Position numbers and translations under genes: made by a program | Part shown: piece by piece, positions 34,508 to 41,355 of the stretch | How the letters are laid out: every line of letters begins with the position of its first letter | Position numbering within the stretch: position 1 is the stretch's first letter | Notes under the pieces: model-generated | Seen by the model: the letters and a program-made list of their open reading frames with translations, nothing else | Databases searched by the model: none | Told to the model about the DNA's origin: nothing | Source: Microbacterium oryzae | GTDB taxonomy: Bacteria > Actinomycetota > Actinomycetes > Actinomycetales > Microbacteriaceae | Direction: 5' to 3' | DNA: 41,355 bases | NCBI RefSeq assembly: GCF_030406385.1 | Contig: NZ_JAUEPM010000014.1 | Span: forward strand, 1 to 41,355

Positions 34508-35200
34508 CTACCGGTTCGCGTGCCGGTGCTCGGCGGCGAGGGCGCGCAGCTGCGCGATGGCGTCGCCCGCGGAGGGCGCGCCGAACACCGCGGAGCCGGC
34601 GACGAAGGTGTCCGCCCCCGCCTCGGCGGCCTGCGCGATCGTCGAGGACGAGATGCCGCCATCCACCTGGAACCACACGTCCGCCTCGCGCCGACGCGCC
34701 TCGTCGGCGAGGGCGCGCAGCTTCGGCATCGTCTCCGGCATGAACGACTGCCCGCCGAAGCCCGGCTCCACGGTCATCACGAGGATCTGGTCGAACTCGT
34801 GCAGGTGCTCGTAGAGGCTCTCGGCCGCCGTGCTCGGCTTGAGCGCGACACCCGCGCGCGAGCCGATCTCACGCAGCCGGCGCGCGAGGGCGATCGGGTC
34901 GGCCGCGGCCTCGAGGTGGAACGTGACCGACGCCGCTCCGAGCTCCGCGTACCCGGGCGCCCACCGGTCGGGGTCGTCGATCATGAGGTGCACATCCAGC
35001 GGCACGGGGCTCGTCTGCTGCACGCGCTCGACCATCTGCGGCCCGAACGTGAGGTTCGGCACGAAGTGGTTGTCCATGACGTCGACGTGGACGAAGTCGG
35101 CTGCGGCGATGCGCTCGAGGTCCGCCTGCATGTTGACGAAGTCGGCGGACAGGATGCTCGGGTTGACGCGCGGCGCGGCGGGAAGGCTCATCGCGTCCAT
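34508..35200 (-). CDS. rpe: Ribulose-phosphate 3-epimerase
   Basis: The protein (230 residues) has the metal barrel signature: NPSILSADFVNM, HVDVMDNHFVPNLTFGP, DVHLMIDDPDRW, MTVEPGFGGQSFMPETM and VDGGISSSTI. It interconverts ribulose-5-P and xylulose-5-P. Starts at 35200 and 35191 are both possible; neither has a strong ribosome site. It leads the rpe-hisEGFI-trp run of minus-strand genes. Confidence 0.95.
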   Translation of the reverse strand: MDAMSLPAAPRVNPSILSADFVNMQADLERIAAADFVHVDVMDNHFVPNLTFGPQMVERVQQTSPVPLDVHLMIDDPDRWAPGYAELGAASVTFHLEAAADPIALARRLREIGSRAGVALKPSTAAESLYEHLHEFDQILVMTVEPGFGGQSFMPETMPKLRALADEARRREADVWFQVDGGISSSTIAQAAEAGADTFVAGSAVFGAPSAGDAIAQLRALAAEHRHANR

Positions 35201-35292
35201 TATGGCGGAGCGGCGGGACACGGCTCGGACGGCGGGCCGAAGCTCCCGGACTGCGCTCGCGCTCGCGGACCGCCTCGTCGCGCAGAGCCGAA

Positions 35293-35328
35293 GCGCGATC
35301 GCTCCGAGACAGCACGCGCCGCACGCGG
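35293..35328 (+). repeat. 36-nt direct repeat, copy 1
   Basis: Identical over 36 nt to 35527-35562. It contains the 8-bp palindrome GCGATCGC and the word TCCGAGACAGCACGCGCCGC. Similarity extends about 30 nt further left (GGACCGC, then TCGCGCAG). Confidence 0.85.
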
Positions 35329-35526
35329 GGTCGGCGCGAACGTGCAGTGTGGGAGCAGGCGCGAGCGCACCGCCCACACGCGTCGGATGGTCGAGGTCGA
35401 GACCGCGGCTTCCCTCGCGGGCTGCGTGAGCGCTCCCGAACTGCTCTCACCCGGCGCGGCGTGGACGGTCTCGGCCCTCGTGCCCTGCGCCTGCGCTCCC
35501 GGACCGCTTCATCGCGCAGCGCTCCC

Positions 35527-35562
35527 GCGCGATCGCTCCGAGACAGCACGCGCCGCACGCGG
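35527..35562 (+). repeat. 36-nt direct repeat, copy 2
   Basis: Second copy, 234 nt from the first in the same orientation. It is probably part of a genome-wide intergenic repeat family of the REP kind. Confidence 0.85.
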
Positions 35563-35696
35563 TCTCGGCGTGCGCGCACGGTCTTCGAGCGAAGGCTCAG
35601 TCTCGGAGCGCGGGCCCGGAACCCGCAACGCGCCGAACGCGGAACAACCGGCGTCGCCGCGTTCCGTCGCCTCGCGCCGCGGAGCGCTGGAGCGCG

Positions 35697-37085
35697 TCAG
35701 GCGCGCTTGCGCAGCAGCGCGAGGAACATCGCGTCGGTGCCGTGGCGGTGGGGCCACAGCTGCGCGTGGCCGGATCCGTCCGCGGGTTCGGGCAGGTCGA
35801 GCGGCGTGAGCGCCACGGCCTGGAGCGCTGCCCGCGCGTCGAGCTCCTCGACCTCGTCGCCACGGCGCTCGACGACCTCGCGCACGATAGCGGCGGTCTC
35901 GGCCAGATGCGGCGAGCAGGTGACGTACGCCACCACCCCACCGGGCTCGAGGGCGGTGAGGGCGGCCTCCAGCAGCTGCGCCTGGATGGTCGCGAGCTCG
36001 GCGACGTCGGACGGCTGCTTCCGCCAGCGCGCCTCGGGCCGACGACGCAGCGCGCCGAGACCCGTGCAGGGGGCGTCGACGAGGATGCGGTCGTACGCGC
36101 CGCCCCTCTCGGACGCGAGCTCGCGGCCATCCCGCTCGTGCACCTCGACCTCGAGCGGAACGGGCGCGATCGCCCGTCGCACGAGCCCCGCGCGGGCGTG
36201 CGAGATCTCGTTCGCATCGAGCGCAGCGCCGCCGGCCAGCGCCTCGGCCGCGAGGAGTGCGGTCTTGCCGCCGGGCCCCGCGCACAGATCGAGCCACCGC
36301 TCCCCGGGCGTCACCGGCGCGAGGCGCGTGAGCGCGAGCGCGACGAGCTGGGAGCCCTCGTCCTGCACGCGGAGGCGTCCGCGAGACCGGCGGACCGCCG
36401 GCTCGGGGTCGCCGCCGCCGAGGCGGAACCCGGTCGGCGAGTACGGGGTGCGCTCGCCGTCGGGCTCGGCGAGGCCCGGAAGGGCTGCCATCGTCACGGT
36501 CGGCGCCGCATTGTCGGCGGCGAGGAGGTCGACCAGCTCTCCGTCGCGCCCCTCCGCGGCGAGGGCGCGGCGGAGAGCGCGGATGACCCACACCGGGTGC
36601 GCGGTCTCGATCGCCAGCCGCTCGTCGTCCGAGCGCGCGGCCTCCGTGACGCGGGCGATCCAGGTCGTGAAGTCGGCCTGGCCGATGCGCCGCAGCACGG
36701 CGTTGGCGAACCCTCCGGCGCGCGGGCCGGACTCCTCGCGCGCGAGCTGCACCGACTCGTTCACGGCAGCGTGCGGCGCGACGCGCGTGGCGAGGAGCTG
36801 ATGCGCGCCCAGGCGCAGCGCGTCGAGCACGGGCGGGTCGATGGTGTCGAGCTCGCGCCCGGCCGCGGACCGGATGATCGCGTCGTACGTTCCCAGCCGA
36901 CGGAGCGTGCCGTAGGCGAGCTCGGTCGCCAGCGCCGCATCCGAGCCGCTGATGCCCGCGCGCTCGATCTCGCGCGGCAGCAGCAGGTTGGCGTACGCGT
37001 CGGAGGTCGTCACGGCCCGCAGCACGACGAAGGCGACCTGACGGGCGAGCTGCACGCGCACCGCGGGGCGTCCGTCGCGGCTCAC
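35697..37085 (-). CDS. rsmB: 16S rRNA (cytosine-967-C5)-methyltransferase
   Basis: The 462-residue protein has an N-terminal NusB-like RNA-binding domain (about 10-150) and a C-terminal SAM-dependent methyltransferase with LDLCAGPGGKT, VDAPCTGLGALRRRPEARWR and the catalytic Cys in VTCSPH. It starts with GTG overlapping the fmt stop by 4 nt. The metK-priA-fmt-rsmB order is a standard actinobacterial arrangement. Confidence 0.95.
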   Translation of the reverse strand: MSRDGRPAVRVQLARQVAFVVLRAVTTSDAYANLLLPREIERAGISGSDAALATELAYGTLRRLGTYDAIIRSAAGRELDTIDPPVLDALRLGAHQLLATRVAPHAAVNESVQLAREESGPRAGGFANAVLRRIGQADFTTWIARVTEAARSDDERLAIETAHPVWVIRALRRALAAEGRDGELVDLLAADNAAPTVTMAALPGLAEPDGERTPYSPTGFRLGGGDPEPAVRRSRGRLRVQDEGSQLVALALTRLAPVTPGERWLDLCAGPGGKTALLAAEALAGGAALDANEISHARAGLVRRAIAPVPLEVEVHERDGRELASERGGAYDRILVDAPCTGLGALRRRPEARWRKQPSDVAELATIQAQLLEAALTALEPGGVVAYVTCSPHLAETAAIVREVVERRGDEVEELDARAALQAVALTPLDLPEPADGSGHAQLWPHRHGTDAMFLALLRKRA

Positions 37086-38017
37086 GCGCCGAACCGCACG
37101 TCGTCGCGGAGCCCGCGGAACCAGTCCGCCGCGGCCATGGCGCCCTTGCCGGCCGGCTGCACGCGCGTCAGCAGCAGCGGCTCGGTTCCGGTGCCCACGA
37201 GCACGCCGCCGCGGACTGCCGCGGTCGCGCCGGGCGCGAGCGCCACGGGCTCGGGGGCGGGGGCGAGCGCGAGCAGCTTCACGCGCGCGCCGTCGAGGGT
37301 CGTATGGGCTCCCGGCTCGGGCGTCACGCCGCGATACCGCGCGAAGACGCGCACGGCGGGCTCGCTCCAGTTGATGAGGCCATCTGCGAGCGAGAGCTTC
37401 GGGGCCGCCGTCACCTCCCCCGTCTGCGGCTGGGCGACCGCCGTGCCATCGGCGATCCCGGCGACGACGTCGACGAGCTGGCGCGCGCCGGTCTGCGCGA
37501 GGATATCGAGGGCCGCGCCCGCCGTCGCCTCCGACGGAAGCGCGACCGTCTCCTGGGCGTACACGTCGCCCGCGTCGAGCTCCTTCACGAGCTGGAACAC
37601 GGCGGTGCCGATCTCGGCGTCGCCGGCGATGAGCGCGTGCTGCACGGGCGCAGCGCCCCGCCAGCGCGGCAGCAGCGAGAAGTGCAGATTGATCCAGCCG
37701 TGCGCGGGCGCGGACAGCAGCGGCTCACGGACGAGGCCGCCGTACGCGACCACGACGGCGAGGTCGGCGCCGAGCGCGGTGAGCTCGGATGTCGCGGCGT
37801 CGTCGAGGCGCGCGGTCTTCCGCACGTGGAGGCCGAGCTCCTCTGCCGCCTGCGCGACCGGCGAAGGCGTGAGCACGCGCTTGCGGCCGAGCGGCGCGTC
37901 GGGGCGGGTGACCACCGCTGCGATGTCGTGCCCCGCCTCGTGCAGGGCGCGGAGCGAGGGCACCGCGACGTCGGGGGTGCCGGCGAAGATGAGCCGGAGC
38001 GTGCGGGGGGAGGTCAT
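37082..38017 (-). CDS. fmt: Methionyl-tRNA formyltransferase
   Basis: The 311-residue protein has LRLIFAGTPDVAVPSLRAL, VVTRPDAPLGRKRVLTPSPV, the catalytic NLHFSLLPRWRGAAPVQ (Asn, His) and LDAGDVYAQ (Asp), then a C-terminal OB-fold. It formylates initiator Met-tRNA with 10-formyl-THF. AAGGAC is 9 nt before the ATG; priA ends 12 nt upstream. Confidence 0.97.
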   Translation of the reverse strand: MTSPRTLRLIFAGTPDVAVPSLRALHEAGHDIAAVVTRPDAPLGRKRVLTPSPVAQAAEELGLHVRKTARLDDAATSELTALGADLAVVVAYGGLVREPLLSAPAHGWINLHFSLLPRWRGAAPVQHALIAGDAEIGTAVFQLVKELDAGDVYAQETVALPSEATAGAALDILAQTGARQLVDVVAGIADGTAVAQPQTGEVTAAPKLSLADGLINWSEPAVRVFARYRGVTPEPGAHTTLDGARVKLLALAPAPEPVALAPGATAAVRGGVLVGTGTEPLLLTRVQPAGKGAMAAADWFRGLRDDVRFGA

Positions 38018-38029
38018 GACTGCTGTCCT

Positions 38030-40009
38030 TCAGAGCTCGGGGTCGGCGAGGTCGACCCGCACTGCGAGTGTATTGCGGGTCGCCTTGCGGCTTCGTGAGT
38101 CCTTGGCTGCGCGCCCGCGCGCCTTCATCGCCGCCGCGACGACCGAGGCGCGCAGCGACCGCGTGACGAGCGGGCCGCGGCCGTAGTCGAAGCGGATGAG
38201 CGCCCGCGATCCCGGGTAGCCGTCGCGGTCGATCGGCACGGGTCCGAGGATGGCCTCGGCGGGGAGACCGGGCACGTCCTCCGCGAGGGTGCGCAGCGCC
38301 GCGTCGACGGCGGCCGTGTCGCCCTCGAGACGCGCGACCCGGGCGGCAGGCGGCATGTGCAGCGGTGCGCGCTCGGCGAGCTCGAGGCGCGCGTAGTTCG
38401 GCTGCGTCCAGCTCGCGAGCGCGCGGGCGACGGGGCCGGTCACCCCGACGAGATGGACGGGAGCATCCGGCGCGGCCAGGGCGGCGGCGTTCGACCACCA
38501 CCGCAGGCAGTGCTCGCCGATCCGCAGGTCCGGCGCCTGCAGCATCCGGTCGCCGTCGAGGAGGAGCACCGCGCGGTACCCGTGCGGTGTGAGGGGTTCG
38601 GCCCCGCGTGTGGCCACCACCAGCGCCGGGCGGTCGTCGACCTCGCGCACGGGATGCGCACCGTCGGCGACGATCACGCGCGCGCCGGCGAAGGCGCGCC
38701 CCAGCTCGTCGGCGGTGCGCTCGCTGCCCGACGATGCCAGGCGCAGGCGGGTCGAGGAGCACTGCGGGCAAGACCAGGCGTGCGCCGCTCGTCCGCACCA
38801 GGTGCACACGGGGGTGGCGCCGCGGGCGCGGGCGTGCAGCGGACCGCCGCAGTGCGCGCAGCGGGTGGGTGCACGGCAGTCCGCGCACACGAGCGACGGG
38901 GCGTAGCCGGGGCGGGCCACCTGCACGAGCACGGGGCCGCTTTCGACCGCCTCCCGCACAGCGCGGAAGCTCGCCGAGGGGATGCGCGCCGAGCTCTGCT
39001 CGTGCTCGGGTGCCGTGCTGAGGACGACGCGCGGAGCCGCGCGGCGCGGGGTCTGCACCTCGGCGACGAAGCCGATCGAGACGAGGCGCTCGACGTCGGT
39101 GGTGCGGGTGTGGCCAGCGAACAGCAGGGCGCACCCGTCGAGGCTCTGCCGCACGAGCGCGACGTCGCGGGCGTGCGCGTACGGGGCGAGGGGCTCATCG
39201 AGCAGCGGGTCGCCGTCGTCCCAGATGGCGACGAGGCCGGCGTCGCGCACCGGGGCGTATACGGCGGAGCGGTTGCCGATGACGACGCAGGGCGCGTCCT
39301 CGAGCGTGCGGAGGTAGCCCGCGTACCGCTCCGGCCCCGACTGCCCCGCATCGTGGCGGACGAGCGCGGAGTCGGGCACGAGCGTCAGCAGCTGCTCCTG
39401 CAGCAGGTCGAGGTCCCGGTGGTCGGGCACGGCCACCACCGCCGAGCGCCCCTCGGCCAGCATGCTCGCGGCTGCGGCCGCGAGCAGACGTGCCCACGCT
39501 GGGCGGGCCTCCACCAGGCGCGGCGGCGCATCGACCGCGACTCGCTCCCCCGCCCGCAGCTGCTCGAGCAGGGTCGGGAACTCCTCGAGCACGGCCGCCG
39601 CGCGAGCGCGCTCGGCGGAGAGCACCACGGGCGGCGCCGCGCCGTCGGAGGCGAGCCACGCCTTCTCCGCGCGCACCATCCGCTTCGGCACCGCCAGCCG
39701 CAGGACGTCGGCGGCCGAGCCCGCGGCGCGGTCGGCCACCGCGCGCGCCAGACGGTAGAGCCGTTCGGGCAGCACGGGCGCGGTCGAGACGACCTGATCG
39801 AGCTCGGAGAGCGGGCGGTCCGCATCGTCCTCGTCGCCGATCTCGACGACGTAACCCTCGACCATCCGACCCGCCGTGCGCAGCGGCACCTTCACGCGCA
39901 CGCCGGGGACGGCCGTGTCGAGCAGCTCGGCGGGGATGGCGTAGTCGAACAGCCGGTCGAGCTGCGGCAGCGGCGACTCCAGCTGGACGCGCGCGATGCG
40001 GCGGGTCAT
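38030..40009 (-). CDS. priA: PriA-like primosomal protein N' lacking helicase motifs
   Basis: The 659-residue protein has the PriA N-terminal 3'-DNA-binding domain (VPGVRVKVPLRTAGRMVEGY), a degenerate helicase region and the eight-Cys zinc module (CADC, CAHC, CTWC, CPQC). Where PriA has a Walker A GxTGSGKT, this protein reads DAPPRLVEARPAWA, and the DEEH box is IWDDGDP. It therefore should not hydrolyse ATP as a helicase. Loss of these motifs is known for actinobacterial PriA. It is probably a structural restart or regulatory protein. It follows metK by 16 nt. Confidence 0.9.
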   Translation of the reverse strand: MTRRIARVQLESPLPQLDRLFDYAIPAELLDTAVPGVRVKVPLRTAGRMVEGYVVEIGDEDDADRPLSELDQVVSTAPVLPERLYRLARAVADRAAGSAADVLRLAVPKRMVRAEKAWLASDGAAPPVVLSAERARAAAVLEEFPTLLEQLRAGERVAVDAPPRLVEARPAWARLLAAAAASMLAEGRSAVVAVPDHRDLDLLQEQLLTLVPDSALVRHDAGQSGPERYAGYLRTLEDAPCVVIGNRSAVYAPVRDAGLVAIWDDGDPLLDEPLAPYAHARDVALVRQSLDGCALLFAGHTRTTDVERLVSIGFVAEVQTPRRAAPRVVLSTAPEHEQSSARIPSASFRAVREAVESGPVLVQVARPGYAPSLVCADCRAPTRCAHCGGPLHARARGATPVCTWCGRAAHAWSCPQCSSTRLRLASSGSERTADELGRAFAGARVIVADGAHPVREVDDRPALVVATRGAEPLTPHGYRAVLLLDGDRMLQAPDLRIGEHCLRWWSNAAALAAPDAPVHLVGVTGPVARALASWTQPNYARLELAERAPLHMPPAARVARLEGDTAAVDAALRTLAEDVPGLPAEAILGPVPIDRDGYPGSRALIRFDYGRGPLVTRSLRASVVAAAMKARGRAAKDSRSRKATRNTLAVRVDLADPEL

Positions 40010-40025
40010 GGCCGCCCGCCCGTCG

Positions 40026-41216
40026 TCAGAGCCCGGCCGCGCGGCGCAGCTCGTCGGCGCGGTTCGTCTGCTCCCAGGTGAACTCCGGCAGCTCGCGGCC
40101 GAAGTGGCCGTACGCGGCGGTCTGCGCGTAGATGGGGCGCAGCAGGTCGAGATGCTCGATGATGGCGCCGGGCCGCAGGTCGAACACCTGCTGGATGGCG
40201 TGAGTGATGACGTCGTCGGAGACCTTGCCGGTGCCGAACGACTCCACGTAGAGCCCGACCGGGTTGGCCTTGCCGATCGCGTAAGCGACCTGCACCTCGA
40301 GCCGGTCGGCGAGACCCGCCGCCACAGCGTTCTTCGCGACCCACCGCATGGCGTACGCGGCGGAGCGGTCGACCTTGGACGGGTCCTTGCCGCTGAACGC
40401 GCCGCCGCCGTGACGCGCGGCGCCGCCGTACGTGTCGATGATGATCTTGCGGCCGGTGAGGCCCGCGTCGCCCTTCGGACCACCCGTGACGAACGGCCCG
40501 GCGGGGTTGATGTAGAGCTTGACGTCGGGGGCGTCGAGCCCGATCTGGTCGAGGACCGGCCGGATGACGGCCTGCTCGACCTCGTCGCGCAGCTCGTCCT
40601 GCGTCACCTTCGGGTGGTGCTGGGTGGAGAGCACGATCGCATCGACGGTCTTCGGCGTGAAGCCCTCGTAGCCGAGGGTCACCTGCGTCTTGCCGTCCGG
40701 GCGCAGGAACGGCAGCTCGCCGCTGCGCCGCACCTCGGTGAGGCGCTCGGCGAGGCGATGCGCGGTCCAGGCGGCCATCGGCATGAGCTGCGGCGTCTCG
40801 TTGGTGGCGAAGCCGAACATGATGCCCTGGTCGCCCGCGCCGAGCAGATCGAACCGGTCCACCGAATCGCCCTCGCGCTGCTCGAGTGCGCGGTCGACAC
40901 CATGGGCGATGTCGCTGGACTGCTCGCCGACGGAGACGCTCACGCCGCACGAGTCGCCGTCGAAGCCCATGTCGCTCGAGGTGTAGCCGATGCGGTTGAT
41001 CACGCGGCGGACGATCGCGGGGATCTCGACGTAGCCGTCGGTGCGGATCTCGCCCGCCACGTGCACGAGTCCGGTCGTCACCAGGGTCTCCACGGCGACG
41101 CGGCTGTCGCGGTCGACCGCGAGGAGCCCGTCGAGGATGCTGTCGGAGATCTGATCGCAGATCTTGTCGGGATGGCCCTCGGTGACCGACTCGGATGTGA
41201 ACAGGCGCAGGCTCAT
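40026..41216 (-). CDS. metK: S-adenosylmethionine synthetase
   Basis: The 396-residue enzyme has [36 protein letters not shown], the P-loop-like [16 protein letters not shown] and [11 protein letters not shown]. It makes SAM from methionine and ATP. GGAG lies 6 nt before the ATG at 41216. The SAM would feed RsmB and other methyltransferases. Confidence 0.98.
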   Translation of the reverse strand: MSLRLFTSESVTEGHPDKICDQISDSILDGLLAVDRDSRVAVETLVTTGLVHVAGEIRTDGYVEIPAIVRRVINRIGYTSSDMGFDGDSCGVSVSVGEQSSDIAHGVDRALEQREGDSVDRFDLLGAGDQGIMFGFATNETPQLMPMAAWTAHRLAERLTEVRRSGELPFLRPDGKTQVTLGYEGFTPKTVDAIVLSTQHHPKVTQDELRDEVEQAVIRPVLDQIGLDAPDVKLYINPAGPFVTGGPKGDAGLTGRKIIIDTYGGAARHGGGAFSGKDPSKVDRSAAYAMRWVAKNAVAAGLADRLEVQVAYAIGKANPVGLYVESFGTGKVSDDVITHAIQQVFDLRPGAIIEHLDLLRPIYAQTAAYGHFGRELPEFTWEQTNRADELRRAAGL

Positions 41217-41250
41217 GGCGGCTCCAGACGATCAAGGGGGCGCGGCGCCC

Positions 41251-41355
41251 GCGGGGGCCCCCCCCCCCACTATGTCGCGGGGCGCCCCCCCCCCGGGGCG
41301 GGGGGCCCGGGGGGTTTTGGGGGTGATTGCCGCGCACACCGCGGGGGCGCCGGGC
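41251..41355. other. Homopolymer-rich, probably unreliable sequence at the window end
   Basis: Runs of C and G of 8-12 (near 41256-41270 and 41284-41312) occur in a stretch with no reading frame, directly upstream of metK. Nothing else in 41 kb looks like this. It is probably a contig-end artefact, so any metK promoter or upstream element cannot be read here. Confidence 0.7.

Larger units (their letters stand above)
35201..35696. other. 496-nt gap between rpe and rsmB with repeated GC-rich elements
   Basis: No gene with a start, ribosome site or recognisable product is seen here. The sequence is rich in CGCGC-type words and contains two diverged copies of an element of about 65-90 nt (around 35265-35345 and 35500-35580). 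The rpe promoter should lie near its left end. In one frame the repeats give similar Arg-rich peptides, which is a product of the DNA repeat and not evidence of a protein. Confidence 0.6.

Overview
The window is high-GC bacterial DNA (about 70% G+C by eye) with GTG/TTG starts, many 1- and 4-nt stop/start overlaps and a core gene order (metK-priA-fmt-rsmB, rpe-hisEGFI, trp genes, lgt, gltBD, pyk, tRNA-Leu) typical of Actinobacteria of the family Microbacteriaceae, most likely Microbacterium or a close relative. Genus is an inference from gene order and protein style, not a database match. | Layout. (1) 1-4678: a sugar-acid locus with a partial SDR (gluconate 5-dehydrogenase-like), a GntR/FadR regulator, a LacI-type regulator, a D-2-hydroxyacid dehydrogenase, a gluconokinase, and an unrecognised protein with three Cys/His repeats and a C-terminal helix-turn-helix. 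(2) 4761-11683: a tightly overlapped minus-strand operon encoding a divergent PxpA/PxpB/PxpC lactam-opening set, an SDR, a LigK/RraA-type aldolase and a class I aminotransferase, preceded by an MHS-type carboxylate transporter. This reads as a catabolic route for a substituted cyclic amide (pyroglutamate-like) acid. (3) 12009-14819: two MarR-type regulators around a DHA2 drug-efflux-type MFS pump. (4) 14844-19004: purU-metF-ligM-like-folD, a complete tetrahydrofolate route from a methyl ether to formate. (5) 19566-41216: conserved housekeeping block, almost all on the minus strand: tRNA-Leu(CAA), pyk, gltD-gltB, lgt-trpA-trpB-trpC-small membrane protein-Trp-associated membrane protein-hisI-hisF-hisG-hisE-rpe, rsmB-fmt-priA-metK. 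The last 100 bases are homopolymer-rich and look like a poor contig end. | The accessory half (1 to about 19,500) abuts the 3' end of the tRNA-Leu gene, which suggests insertion or replacement at that tRNA. | Main regulatory observation: three promoters (2-hydroxyacid dehydrogenase, pxpA operon, MHS transporter) share the same architecture: a 15-bp palindrome GGCAM-N5-KTGCC, then 58-59 nt, then TGGCACG-N5-GGCA, then 4 nt to a weak -35 element. This joins regions 1 and 2 into one predicted regulon, with the LacI-type gene at one end as an obvious candidate regulator. A second pair of sites (TTTCA-N6-TGAMA overlapping the -35) links the MarR gene at 14352 with the purU-ligM operon.
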